Shown here piece by piece: positions 1 to 12,470 of a stretch of 64,000 nucleotides of DNA. The translations under genes were made by a program, and so were the position numbers. The notes below the pieces were generated by a model, which saw only the letters and a program-made list of their open reading frames with translations, was not told the DNA's origin and did no database searches. Source of the DNA: Larus michahellis (taxonomy: Eukaryota; Chordata; Aves; Charadriiformes; Laridae); contig NC_133907.1 of the NCBI RefSeq assembly GCF_964199755.1, positions 4,159,001 through 4,223,000 of the forward strand. The letters are read 5' to 3'. Each line of letters starts with the position of its first letter. The stretch's first letter is position 1.

Positions 1-842
1 AGGTGTAGCCACGCGCGGGGAGCGGGGGGAGCCAGCGGGGAGGGGGAGACTGGGAAAAATCGTCACATATTTCAGGCTGGCTCTATTTAAATGAGTTTGG
101 GATTGTGCTTCTCTGGAGCAGATGGCCCTGGAGATAATGATGCCTGAGCAGCGGAGGCTGGAGCCCCTCTCTCCTGTTGCCATGGCAGGCCACGGGGCTG
201 AAATGGATTCTGCTTATTAAATTTGCGAGCTCTTGTGTACTCAGGATGAATGGCGTTCAGTCATAAAGAGGCCCAACCTCCTAATGTCGCCGGATAGTTT
301 TATCTTAGAAAGCCAGGCACTCTAACTCTGCCAGACGAGGGTCTCATTAACCTATTAACAGCAGCCGTGGAGGAGTTCAACCCACAGGGGCTTTGAACGG
401 GGAGAGCGGGGTGTTTCCAGGAACGTGCCGAACGCCGGCGGTCCTCGTGGCGTAAAAAACCCCGGCTGAGGGCGGTCGATCAACTATCGGCTCAAAAAGG
501 GGAGAGCTTCGCTCGGCACACGGTGACCTGCATCTTTCCCACGCATGCTTGTATGGGACCTAACGCAACAGAGCCCATTGGAGCCTCCAACTCCGCCATT
601 AGCTCCGATATGAATATTAACAAGAGTTTGGGATTCACTGGGCTAGCGAGGCTTGCACAGGGTAACAGCCTGGTGTCTGATCTGCAATAAAACCTCTGCT
701 TTTAAATCAAGATAACGTAGAAGAATGTACGATCCTGCCTGGGGGCCATAGCAAGAACTTGGTAGGATAGAGATCACGGTTGATGATGGAAATTGCAGGA
801 GGAGAAAATGGAAAGATTTGAGAATTAGAGGGCAGATTTCTT
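1..842. other. unique non-coding DNA
   Basis: No gene seen. AT-rich pieces with regulatory-like motifs: CTATTTAAAT (83-92; MEF2/TATA-like) and two ATTAAC half-sites two bases apart (346-351, 354-359; HNF1-like). GC-rich around 400-480. Confidence 0.5.
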
Positions 843-879
843 AAAAAAAAAAAAAAAGAGAGAAAGAAACAAAAAAAAA
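843..879 (+). repeat. A-rich low-complexity tract
   Basis: A15 (843-857), then GAGAGAAAGAAAC and A9. No retroposon body recognised on either side. Confidence 0.85.
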
Positions 880-3800
880 TCAAAGATAAGATTGGTGATC
901 CTTTCTTTACTGACTTTCCTGTAGGACAAGTCTTGGCTAACGCTCACATAGTGACAACACTCCTCTGGGAGACTCAAGACATTGCAGATTAAACAGAGCA
1001 GGCTGAAAGGCTTTACCTGAAAACTTTCTTTCTATAGAAAATTGTGGGTTTGGTTCAAGTAAATACTTATATTTCTGTTCCCGACATGACAGACAAATCT
1101 GGCTTTTTCCAGAGAATTGGGAAAGGGTGTTTCCTCCTGCTAGCTCTTCCACCCAACCCTTCCACCCCGCTTTGCTTCAAATGCCATGGTGAGACTTAAA
1201 ATAAAGAATTAAAACTTTTATATCAGCATAGAAGCAAGTTGATGATTTGAGGTGTGGCATGGTTGGGATTTCGTTTCCCACTGTACTTCTTTGTAGAGCC
1301 GCCTTTCAGATACATGGTTAGGAAGAATGGAAATTTGATATGCAGTGAGACAACGCATGTTACATTATAATGCAGTTAACTTTGATTAACCAGAGGTTGG
1401 TAAAATAGCACTGCACTATATTTAGTTTCCCATCACATTTTTTTACATGTTATTATGCAAATTTTTGCACAAGTCTTATTTCAAATGCAACCCAACCCTA
1501 TTTTCTTCCCCGCTTTGAGGGGAGGGGAATCTGCATTCCTGCATGGCCAACAAAAGCCCACCTGCCCATGCCGTGCTGGGTGGTTTCCCTGCTCTGGCAG
1601 CATCCACCTGCCCAGCCAACCTTGTGATACAAAAAAATCATACCAAAGATTGTCAGCACTGGGATTTTTTCCCCGGGACTGCCACGGAGGCGAGGACCAC
1701 TTGCTTTGGTGCCAGTCTTCCCACTCCAAGAGGAGAAGTGAGAGACCAAACACCTGCAAATACCTCCATGACCTAGTGATGGATGTGGTGTGGTCTGTAG
1801 CTGTAAAGTCGGTGGGAGATTTTCTAAGGGAAACATTCCCCGCCCCCCCACCCCCCAGCATTGGAAAATGTTGATTTGTTGGAAAGGGAAGCACTTACGG
1901 ACCAGAAATTGGGATTGCAGGTCTTCCTTCTTCCACAAGAGGTGAGCAGGGAGCTTGGCCTCTTTGAGTCTTAGGGTGTCTTGTCAGGTAACTGCAGAGT
2001 CATGCAGAAGAGGCTGGAAATGGTCTAAAAACTCCTCCTTGGCTTCCAAACCCCTCATCACAACTACGTAAAAGACAGTCATTTCACAGCGTGGGTGCAA
2101 CTAATCACTCATCCTTTGGAAAGATCATCCTGGCCTCTGTAAAGGAAGCACAAAAGTCAAATCCAGCCATATTTCTTGGCATTCAGTTCTCCCACCTCCT
2201 TGATCTGGACGTTAATATTCTTAATGAAATAGTGGCAAAAGGGATATTCACAAGAATTTTGTTCACTTGGCAAAACCAGCTGGATGCTTAGATTTAACAC
2301 TCCGATTTATTTCGGCGAGTGCTGAGTATCTGCATCCTGCAGTTGGCTTTGAAAATCATGGTCTCATCCAGGGACTCTGGACATCTCCCCTGTCAGCTGC
2401 TGGCCTCGGAGCAACCTCTGCAGTATGTGCATCTTTAAGCTGAGATGATATGAAATCTAACCCTCGCTCCATGTCAGCTATTTCGAAGGCTCTGCAGACC
2501 AGAGGAGCAGAAACACGTGCCCGGCTTTTCACCGAGCTCTCAAAATACAGCCCCAGCGATACTGAGTAGATGCAATTCAAATTTCAAAAGGCTGGTGGGA
2601 AGCGCTGGTAAGGGGTTTATGCATTTATTCCTTTCCAGCTGTGTCCCCCCAGCAGCTCTCCTGACCTGGCCTGGCCACCGGCGCTGGAGCTGGGCTGGAG
2701 GCCAGCTTCATGGACGGGTTGGGTGTTAGCATGCAGAAGCCTGCTCTGGCGCCCGTGTAGATGTAGTCTGAGAGACTTACCCAGGGTGACCTTGGGAGGC
2801 TGTGGGAGAGCAGAGGACTGGAGCCAGGTCTCCTGCGCACCAGGTTGGTGCTCCCACCCCTGACCCGCTGCCCTCTTTGTTCTGAAATCCCCGTCAATAG
2901 GGAGGGTGGAGGAGAGGACAGGCAAAATGCTTCTGGGCAGCTGCCTACGAGTGCGGACCATAGAAAAGGGATTAGCTCCGTCTTCAAAATGCAAATCCCC
3001 TTGACACACGCCAAGCTCGCAGGCACTCATGGAGCCATTTGCCCAGTCCTGACTTACACAGGCGCAAGCTTGCCAACTTAATGTCAGAGGTATGAACACC
3101 GGTGAATTAAAACGGAGACTACAAATGAAAAGCCGATTAGCAGATATTAGAAGGACATTGAGACGAAAAGGCCACAGCGATGGAGAAAGGCTCCTGGCCC
3201 CCACCTTGTTTTGTAGCACAACCTCCTCCCCCATCTCTGCGGCTCCTTTGCCGTGTCCTAATCCATCCCCTCAGACAGGGACAAGCTGGCACCAGAGGGA
3301 AGAGGGGCTTCTGCAGGCTTCTCCGTGTCAAAATCCAGCCCCCAAATTACACAGAACCACAAGAAGAAAAAGGGACCCCAGCAGGCTCCTTGTCGCCAGG
3401 TGATTGTGTGCAACAGGAAGGTTCTCCATTGCCATTAAGGAAGATTTTCAAGGATTTATGGAGAAATGTGATTGAGAGCCTTTCACATGTGCCGGACATG
3501 CAGGAGCTGTCAGAGTATCTGGGAAGTTTGCTCAAGCAATCGGTAAACCTACACTTTAGCTCTTACAGCCCAGGCCTTCACATTCCTACCCTGCAATCAT
3601 CATTTACACGCATTTCCCTGAACTGGACTGTCATTAAATTACGAGACTTGGATTGCCAAACCATCATTGTCTCTCAAGACCTGACTACCCATCAGATAGA
3701 CTAAGCTGCTGCAAAGAGGTGGTCTTGGCCCACACTAGCAGGAGTTGGGATGGTCAATAAGGAGCTCCACCAAAGCTGATGCAGTCCCAGCAGCTCACAC

Positions 3801-6270
3801 AAAGCCAAGCAAGGGTAGAAGACCTCTTTCCCTGATCCTCAGAACAGGATGAACTTCCAATGGGCCAAAAGGGCAATCAAGGCTTGTGGGAAGGGAAAGA
3901 CTTAGTGATTTCTCATCAACATTATCTATTCCCCTTCTCTTTCCAGCATCCCTTGACAAAGTGTTTCTCAGGAGAGGCTGCCACAAGGTGCGTGCAGGAG
4001 TCCTCACGCTCCTGGGCTGGTGTCAGCGCAGGGAACCGGAGGAGCAAGAAGGAGATGCTGAGATTGGTGATCAAAGCTCAGTGTGTTTCCCGAGACAGTC
4101 AGTTTTACGCCTTAGGATTTATGAAGCAAACAGGGAAAAGCCACTTTAGAAACACTGGCAAAGGCAAGTTGAAAACACAGGATGAAGATTGGTCTTTTCC
4201 CTCTCTTTGTTACTAAACAACCAACTTGGAACCTGAGATTTTCTCGCTTGTGAATGCCTCTTGTGTCTTCCCAAAGTGGGACATACCCGCAAGCAATTTT
4301 ATAAATTGAAGACAAACACTTCAGTCACGAAGCCAGCTTAACTTCATAGGGAAAACAAGAACGGCATTAACCCGGCGTTCTTGAAGTAACGTTTTAGTTT
4401 TGCTGTTAAAAAATAAATTACTGACTACGGAAGGAAGAAAGGAATCATTTTGCTGTGATAATTGCAAAGCACACAAAAAAGGTAATTTTTTGCCTGACTT
4501 ACATTTAGAGCATGTCTCAGCTTTTACCAAACAGCCTTGGTTACCAACAGAAAGAAAGCACTGAAATATGCAAATATTTAAAAACCAGCAAGCAAATCCC
4601 TGGAGAAGAAGGAGCAAAACAGAAGCGGGGGAAGGGGTGCCAGCAGATACGGAGATGTTGCAGGCTGGGAGCTGCATTTCTGAAGCCTCTTGGAAGTTTT
4701 CCCCGGGGCCAGCCCAGGAAAGCAATGGCACGAGGACATCCTCCGAGGCCCAGCTCTCAAACCATCCTCTGCTCACTTGAACCACAAAAGCAAATCGGCG
4801 CCATGTGATGCTTGCAGCAGCCTCAGCCTGCCCTCGCACGCACTCCAATATATAAATGCTCTTTAGGCTTTGGTAGTGACACTACAAAGAAGGGACAGCT
4901 CGCCCCTCTCAGCTCTTTCCCAGCCTGGGTGAAGACCCGGCCGATATTCCAGCTCTTATTTACACCTGGCCGACACTGAAGGTTACGCTGCAAATCATGA
5001 GACTTGGAGATTTCACCTTCTTATTCCAATCGAGACCTATATTCCAAAGCTTTCATCCTAGTAACTTCGCTCACCCTTGGTGACAGGGTCTTTGTCAAGT
5101 GTCTGGTCACCCTCAGCCCAAGGGAGGACCATCTGCGAGGTGGCCTTGCTCAGGGAGACCAGCTGGGTTTTTTTTTTCCTTGCATTTTGCTTGCACATTG
5201 CTAATAGCCTCAATAAACACGTTACACCAAGAGCGTTTCTATTTCTAAAATGCTTTATAGGCACTTAGGGGTTTATTCTGTTGGGTGGTGACTCCCCTTG
5301 CAAATGGGCATAAAATGGGACATGTTGGGGCTTACAATGCCGCAAAGCCAGGCAGGCTGCAAGTTCCAAAGAGGCAGAAGGCGATATTCCTTTGCGAATT
5401 ATTTGTAGAGCTGGGAAGGAAGCTCCTTGCGCGAGAGAAAAATGACGCGCATGCACAAAATCGCTAGAGAAATTTGTGGAAGAAAATAACCCTCAAAACC
5501 AACTTGGTGGCTAACGCAGGACTTTCTGGAGCCCCACATCGCTATGGTTTGGTAAAGGATTTTGGAGGAAACATCCCGCTCTTCTTCCCACTGCTGCTCT
5601 GACCTGTACAGCCCGTTCCTATGGGGAGCGGTTCCTACGGATCTGCGAATCCCAGGTGCATCCTTCCCTCCCCGTCCTGCAGCCCGTGCCTGGGTGTCCC
5701 CTTGGCGCCGGTGACACCGGGGAGCCCTGGCTGAGGTAGGTGGGTGGCAGAGGCGGGCGCGCGTGTCCTTGCGCGCGTGTGAACCCCGGTAGCTGGGTGC
5801 ATTTTCTTCCCGGCATGCTGACACGGCTCCGCTTTTGTTTCCTGAGTAAATAGAAAAGCCACGGTGGCAGGAAGGAGAAAGGCAAGGCCGGGCTCGGCGA
5901 GCAGCTCCTGTTTACAATGACAAAGGGCTCTGCCACACTTCGGGGAGGAAATTTTCCTTCCAGACTTCAGGCCTCATTAAGTGAGTGGGCACAGCTAATA
6001 GGCTTTGTGTGCGAACGGCCCCAGCCTTGCAAGGTCCAGCTGTCACTGGGGCGAATGTCAAAAATAACAGCGGGCTCAGCCATTCTCCACCCCGCTTGGG
6101 CTTTAAAATTTATCTCTAAAAGGGGGAGGAGCGGGCAGTGAAAAGTAGCAAGCAATTAATGGGAGACAAAAGCAAATGGACCCGCCGGGGCTGATTGCAG
6201 GAGGGGGGAAAGGCCCCCGGAGCAGGGCTGGAGGGTTGGTGGGGAAGAAATAGAAAAGCTGAAGAGTCGC
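880..6270. other. unique non-coding DNA, no gene seen
   Basis: Open frames here are short and overlap on both strands without coding character. AT-rich blocks at about 2,940-3,170 and 3,400-3,700 might be conserved islands. A CpG-rich patch lies at about 5,600-5,860, without visible exon or TATA box. Confidence 0.45.
5757..5780. repeat. two GCGCGCGTGT copies 14 bp apart
   Basis: GCGCGCGTGT at 5,757-5,766 and 5,771-5,780, separated by CCTT. Alternating purine-pyrimidine sequence that could adopt Z-DNA, inside a CpG-rich patch. Confidence 0.7.
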
Positions 6271-6272
6271 CT

Positions 6273-6285
6273 CCCCCCCCCCCCC
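6273..6285 (+). repeat. C13 homopolymer
   Basis: Thirteen consecutive C within a GC-rich stretch. Similar tracts: C14 at 9,727-9,740, C10 near 33,681 and G12 at 43,140-43,151. Confidence 0.9.
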
Positions 6286-6399
6286 GACGAGTAGAGACTC
6301 ATTGCGGTGATAAACGCACGGGCAGGGCTGGGAGGATGCTCAGGAATTGAGGGTCCCGGCGGTCCTGGGCTGATGCAGCCGTCTCCCCGCCACGCGTCT

Positions 6400-6790
6400 T
6401 CGCTCCCCGAAATCTCCCTCACAGATGGTGACTCCGAAATAGAGAGCACATGTCTTCCCTGGGATAATCCGGAGGTCAGGCTCCTCCGAAGTTTAGTCTC
6501 TCGCTGCCAGCAGGCAAAATTATGCAGCAATAAATATGCTTCTATGTTTAACTTTTCTCTTTCACCCCATCCAATCTCAGCCTGCCCTGAAATAATATTT
6601 GCATGCGTTTGGTTTATCCCCCTGTCAGCTCCGTCTGGAGGGAGACGCACAAATGGCTCGTTTGAGGGTATTTGTGATTCATGTGATACATCAATGGAAA
6701 AAAGGATTTAAAATCTCCAGAACTTTTAATAGCTTATTGGGTCTTGGCATCCACAGTCCCGCAGAACGTGCCTGCTGTATTTTTAGCTAA
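6400..6790. promoter_or_regulatory. candidate enhancer-like block with octamer
   Basis: Unique sequence with a perfect octamer ATTTGCAT (6,597-6,604), AGCAATAAATATGC, GGGATAATCCGG (a bicoid/OTX-type TAATCC core) and TTTTAATAGC. No repeats or coding exons. Functional role inferred only. Confidence 0.28.
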
Positions 6791-8255
6791 CCTTGAGCTG
6801 ACTTTGGTTTCAGGCAGCAGCATCACCACGCCGGAGCTTGCCACCGTTTCTTTGTTTTGAGGGATGTGCCCTTACTCCATATCCGAAGTTACCCGTGTTT
6901 TTTAAATACATGGGGACATCTCTTCACTTTTACTGCTGGAGACTATTTTTCCATGAATCTTTGAGCCGTTCAAGGAAAGATCGTGCCTGATCAGCCTGAA
7001 CTCGTGACATTTACACAGTGCTTTGGTACTTCTGGGTAGAAGACACGAGCTACAAGCAGTGCGTTCTGTATCAGACAATTTTGTAGGTAAACTGTCGATG
7101 GTTTTCAAATGGAGAAGTGCTACCTTTGTAAAAATCCTCCAGATCCCACATCTGAAAAATGGGGCTCCTGAAACAGAGGTGCTTGCAGGGATCTGCCCTT
7201 GCACAGGGGTTTAACTAGAGGGTTTAACATCATTTCTCTTTTTGCCAATTAGAAGTTCAAGCTGCAGGGATGGTTTGGTCTACCTGGCATCCCAAAAGTA
7301 CAGGTTGGGGCATTTCTATCTCTTAACTCCTTTGGAAAAGCCCCAGGCTGCAGGGAAAGGCTGGGACACAGTGCTGCGAGGTCAAGGCAAAGGATGTCTA
7401 CGATAGACACAGCCCCAGAGGACTTCAGGGCACCTTCTCTGGAGCAAAGCAGCCTCGGAGAGGAGTTGCTGACACATCTGATTCACTTCTGCCTTCAAAC
7501 AGTGGTTGCGCACCTTTCCCGTGTCCCATTGCATTCCCTGTTGCCTCATGCACGGATATGCAGTGATAAAACATGAAGACACCTTCTTAGGGGGAAGTTT
7601 TGGATGAGTTTGAGGATCAAAATATGGCCACAGAAGAGGTAAATCATGCCTGGAAACCCTTGAGGGTCCCTGAAGACAGCACAGAAATTTTGCCTGAATG
7701 AGTCACGCTGGTGAGAGCTTGAGCTCTCAAAAGATGCAACAATACACCTTGATGGGAAGGAAGCGAAGAGAGAGAGCCTACTCCAAACACATCTGCTCAG
7801 ATCCAGGGTTCAGCTTGTTGCACTTGTACGGGGAAATCTGTGCAAACAAACAGTTATTGAATGGGTCAACTGAGCAGAGCGGCTGAAGGAGCCGAACAAT
7901 GGGGTGGTTTATTCGCTTAATGTATGCCAAGGCCATTCACCAGGCAAGCACCTCTTAAGGAGCCACGTGATAAACAGACTCAATTTGCCGTTTGCCGAGG
8001 TCACGCATTTGGGATGCCGTGGACGATATTTGATAACGGGAGCTGCAAGGACGGCGAGGAAGCTGTCTCATTTCCAGCACCTCCGCGGCCGTTGGGTTTT
8101 TGTTCTCTTTAATTGCACGCTGATAGGAGAGGGGGTTGCTGAGCTCCTCATTGAGATGCAACGTTTGTGGCTTCGGTGTTTTACCTCTCCCAGCCCTTTG
8201 CAAAATTTGGGAAGTCAACGTGACCTGCCCCGTGTTACCACGCATCCCTTCGCTA

Positions 8256-8285
8256 GTCCCTCCATCGCCAGTCCCTCCATCGCCA
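8256..8285 (+). repeat. perfect 15-bp tandem duplication
   Basis: GTCCCTCCATCGCCA occurs twice in a row (8,256-8,270 and 8,271-8,285). A weaker relative (CATCCCTTCGCTA) precedes it. Simple replication slippage is the likely origin. Confidence 0.85.
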
Positions 8286-9479
8286 GCCTCGTGTCAAGTG
8301 GGGTTTGGAGTCCAGCGGCAAAGGCAATACAGAGCCATCAGCATCCAGGGAAGGGCAGGCAAAAAGTGGGCGATGAATTTGGTGTTTCATTCATATGCAA
8401 CCTCAGCTTCCTCGGTGCTGCAAAACGCTCAGGGATCCAGCTGTACAAACAGCGGGTTTGACAAATTCATCTTCTCCTTCTGCCCAAGGACCCTCCACAG
8501 CCGCTCACAGCTTCCCTGCATTTATTTGCTATTCAAACAGATTTGATGGATAACTTTTCTTCGAAATAAAGCAAACAGACTGTTTACGGACCGCGGCAGG
8601 CTCCAGTTGGAGTTCCTCTGCTGCGTGGGTGTGAGGGGATCACAGGCTGTAGTTCTTCCCCGCTTGATGATGGACGGTTTGTTCAACCCTCCTTAGCCAC
8701 AAAATCCACTGGTGAATGCCCACCTTCGGCACGGGACGGGGACTCGAGGCGCAGGGGTGGTAGGGACGGGGTTTTACACCATTCGCACGGTCGGGTGGGG
8801 TTGTGCTCTGGGTGAGACAGTGCAGAGCACCCAGAGCTGTTGGACAGCAAATGATCAGGGTTGGAACATCGTTTTAAAGCATTACCCTGGCTCTTCAACC
8901 AAAGGCAGCAGGAGGGGAAAAGCCTGAGAACAGGCTGATGAAGAAGGGACGAGGAGGAAGAAGAGAAAGGGAGAGAGGATGGACAGACAGACAGACAGGG
9001 CAGGATGGCGCTGCATCGCGGGGAACATCCTGCACCCCTCTGGCTTGTTGGGCTGGAGGCTACTCCTCATCCCACACACACCAGGGTGTCCGTGGGGACG
9101 CCCTCGCTGGTGGGCTCCCCCAGCCTGGCCTGACGAGGTGGAGATTGCGGGGGCGGCACATTGGCCAGCCTCACCTCTTTGCCCGCACCAGTGGTCCCCT
9201 TCCCCCTCGACGCCGGGACCCGGCAGGATTTCCTACGCATCTGTATGCAAATCGCAGGCTGCCGGCACCGGGAGAGGCACTTTGTTCAGAGCATCCCCGG
9301 CACAGCTGCTCCGCTTCCCGGGGCCGGGCAGGCTGGCAGAAGCCCCTCCGGCCGCACCGCGGGGCTTGGGCACATGCAAACACCAAGTAAAACATTGCAT
9401 GACTTTAGGGAAAGACCCCCACGCCACAGCCACGGTCTGCCATGAGTATACGCAGCGCTGAAGGGTCTTGGATAGGGGC

Positions 9480-9507
9480 AGGGAAAAATAAAACCTGTTT
9501 TTATAAA
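9480..9507 (+). repeat. inverted repeat pair, left copy
   Basis: The 28 bp starting AGGGAAAAATAAAACCTG and ending TTTTTATAAA match, in reverse complement, positions 10,382-10,409 at 26 of 28 positions. The sequence is AT-rich but not a simple repeat. Flanks do not match beyond a few bases. It may be the core of a dispersed repeat family that I do not recognise. Confidence 0.6.
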
Positions 9508-10381
9508 CCATCGGGGTAGGTCTCTGGGGACACAGTAGGTGGCAAAGGACAGAGCCAAGTTAAGGAGACCAGCCCAGGGCATTTTCCGTATTGATGTGGC
9601 TCCCCACGTTCAGCTCAGCGCCTGGCTGGGAAACGATCTGCTTCCAGGCTGGAAGACAAATTCTTGCAGCTGAGCCTTGGTCGCAGCGTTCTGGTTCCCC
9701 CCCAGCCCAAGAGACGCACAGCACAGCCCCCCCCCCCCCCGCCCCGGCTCCCGAATAAGATACCTTAGATTTTCTTCATTATCTCAGCCAACACCCTCCT
9801 CCTTCTGCCTCCTTCTTGGATTCTTTTTTCTGTTCGAAGCCCATCACATTCTGTAGAAAAAATATTTTCAGCAAGAAGTGTTTACAGGGCCCCAGTGAGT
9901 TCCCAACCATCTCTGTAAACAGAGAAACCTCGAACACCCGAGGAGGTGATTTTTTCAATCTAACCAAGACAGAAGCACTACAAATCTCTGCTGATGCTAA
10001 AATGAGCCGTTGCTCCCCAAAAGAGAGGATAACGTTGGAGGTGCTGGTCCCGAGGAGCCACGTGGGATGGTTGTCCGATGGGAGACGGACAAACCACGGC
10101 AGCCCCATCGAGCCCTCCTCACCATTGGGAATCATGGCAAATATTGGGGGAGCAATGGGAAACCCCTGCACTGGGGTGTGTGGTGCTCAGGGGATGTGCA
10201 AAAACCAGCACAAGGCAGCTTTTTACCAGCGTCAGGCTGATGGCACGGCCCCGTGCGTGTGCGTGGCCGGGGTGGCCAACCTGTGTCCAACCGAGTTGTC
10301 ATTTGCAACTCAAACAGCCGGTGCCTCAGGGAATCTGTTTATTTTCTTCTTTCTGCTGGACGAGATTCTCTGGCTCCACAC

Positions 10382-10409
10382 TTTATAAAAGCAGATTTTA
10401 TTTTTCCCT
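10382..10409 (-). repeat. inverted repeat pair, right copy
   Basis: TTTATAAAAGCAGATTTTAT, then TTTTCCCT; it pairs with 9,480-9,507 on the opposite strand, with two mismatches and about 875 bp between copies. See the left copy. Confidence 0.6.
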
Positions 10410-11458
10410 TCATCCCATGTGACACAGATGCAAATGGGGAACAGTAGGATGCCAGCTTATCTTTTATTTGTGCTTTTAGGTTATAATTGCAGTCTGAATC
10501 ACTGACTTTTAAGTTATGCTACGTTCTGCCTCAGCAGAGAAAGGGAGAGGAGCGGAAACAGGGAACGATCCCTTGAAGTTCAGTAACACCAAGCAGCTTT
10601 GCCTTCAGACAAAAAGGCATTTGCAAATGTTCCTCCTGTTCGTTAAAGGCACAAACAATTTCCGTGATGAAATAATAAAGAGAGTTAATTGAGACGGGGG
10701 GGGGGAAATCAAGCAAGAAAGGCTGCTTTGGCTCCTATGTGACCTGTGCGCTCACCATTGCGGTATCCATTTTCTAGCTCTGATTTGGGGAGTTCAGAGC
10801 GTTTCACCTCACCCCCCCAAAATCACCATTTGGGTGGATTGCAAAGCAGAGCTCTCCAACCACATCCCCCCCATCTCCCCGTGCAGCCCTGCCTGACGCT
10901 GGCAAGCCGTCTGTCTGCTGTCACCGCATCCGTCCCTGCTCCCGCCGGGGCCGGCGAGTCCGGCCACGCCGCGACCTGCATTAACGCATCCCGCAGGAGC
11001 CAGGGCTGCCGGCCCCACGCAGCCATGGCCACGGGAGGCAACAAAACAATCTCAGCCCCTCTGGCAGCGTGTGATACACCCAGACAGCCCGGCCACTCGC
11101 TCCCTCCTCCCCATCCCTCTGCAGGGATGGAGAGTGTGATGTTGCTGTAAATCCCCAAACAACACGGGCTTGGCTGCGGAAAAGGCATTTTCCCTCAATA
11201 TTGAGCCCTAAGTTTGTTTTGAAGGATGTACATGTTTGATTAGCCAACCTCAGCAACCCCAGAGCATCAGGTCAGGGTAATTAGAGACCTTGTGTTAACG
11301 AGCAAACAACAACTCGAGAGCCTAATTGACACTTCCAAGCCCATGCATGCTGCTAATTGCTAGAGCCGGACAGCCAGCCCCTGAGTTAACCCGTATGAAA
11401 CCCTTCCTGTGAGTAAGAGTTATGCCTCTATTCCCAGAACCGGGAAATCTCCAGCACC

Positions 11459-12470
11459 GGGATGGGGGCAGAAATGCAAGGGGCTGGGATGGGGGCTGTG
11501 AGATGCAAGTGATGGGGGTGGATGCTGGAAAACGCAAGGGATGGGGATGGGTGCTGGAAAACGCAAGGGATGGGGATGGGTGCTGGATAATGCAAGGGAT
11601 GGGGATGGGTGCTGGATAACGCAAGGGTGGGTACTGGAAAACGCAAGGGATGGGGATGGGTGCTGGATAACGCAAGGGGTGGGTGCTACGATATGCAAGG
11701 TGTTGTGATGGGTGCTGGAAAACGCAAGGGATGGGGATGGGTGCTGAAAAACACAAGGAATGAGTGCTGGAAAACGCAAGGGATGGGTGCTGGAAAATGC
11801 AAGGGATGGGGATGGGTGCTGGATAACGCAAGGGTGGGTGCTGGAAAACGCAAGGGATGGGGATGGGTGCTGGATAACGCAAGGGGTGGGTGCTACGATA
11901 TGCAAGGTGTTGTGATGGGTGCTGGAAAACGCAAGGGATGGGGATGGGTGCTGAAAAACACAAGGAATGAGTGCTGGAAAACGAAGGGATGGGTGCTGGA
12001 AAATGCAAGGGATGGGGATGGGTGCTGGAAAACGCAAGGAATGGGGATGGGTGCTGGAAAACGCAAGGAATGAGTGCTGGAAAACGCAAGGGATGGGTGC
12101 TGGAAAACGCAAGGGATGGGTGCTGGAAAACGCAAGGGATGGGGATGGGTGCTGGAAAACGCAAGGAATGGGGATAGGTGCTGGAAAACGCAAGGGATGG
12201 GTGCTGGAAAACGCAAGGGATGGGGATGGGTGCTGAAAAACGCAAGGGATGGGGATGGGTGCTGAAAAACGCAAGGGATGGGTGCTGGAAAACGCAAGGG
12301 ATGGGTGCTGGAAAACGCAAGGGATGGGTGCGGGTGCTGGAAAACGCAAGGGATGGGTGCTGGAAAATGCAAGGGATGGAGATGAGTGCTGAAAAATGCA
12401 AGGGATGGGTGCTGCGATATGCAAGGTGTTGTGATGGGTGCTGGAAAACGCGAGGGATGGGTATAGATGC
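11459..12470. repeat. GC-rich minisatellite, about 1 kb
   Basis: This is a tandem array whose unit reads GGGTGCTGGAAAACGCAAGG followed by GATGGGGAT (about 29 bp). It is interspersed with a shorter form of about 23 bp lacking the extra GGGGAT and with variants: GGATAACGC, AAAAACACAAGGAATGA, and a divergent unit GGGTGCTACGATATGCAAGG with TGTTGTGAT. The divergent unit occurs at 11,681, 11,888 and (as CTGCG) 12,408. The first two are exactly 207 bp apart and sit in a nearly identical context from about 11,614 to 12,030, so part of the array was duplicated as a block. The array ends where GGGATGGGTATAGATGC passes into unique sequence. Because 29 and 23 are not multiples of three but stop codons are rare in the unit, long open frames occur on both strands; these are not genes. 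The plus strand is G-rich with GGG runs. Confidence 0.95.
11614..12030 (+). repeat. 207-bp higher-order duplication inside the minisatellite
   Basis: Two adjacent blocks, starting with GGATAACGCAAGGGTGGG at 11,614 and 11,821, share the same order of variant units: GATAAC unit, standard unit, GATAAC unit, CTACGATATG unit, standard unit, AAAAACACAAGGAATGA unit and so on. I see only single-base differences (GTACTGG versus GTGCTGG; one missing C in AACGAAGGG). This points to a recent unequal exchange or replication slip after the unit variants had formed. Confidence 0.85.

Larger units (their letters stand above)
6791..11458. other. unique non-coding DNA, no gene seen
   Basis: Apart from the tandem 15-mer, a CAGACAGACAGACA run at about 8,984-8,999, the inverted 28-bp pair and GC-rich patches (about 9,130-9,370; 10,890-11,030) I see nothing. 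Open frames are short and unrelated to known proteins. Confidence 0.45.

Noticed and set aside
5399..5936. Overlapping 100-140-codon minus-strand frames in the CpG-rich patch
   Set aside because: GC-rich DNA gives long chance frames; several frames are open at once, no splice or protein similarity.
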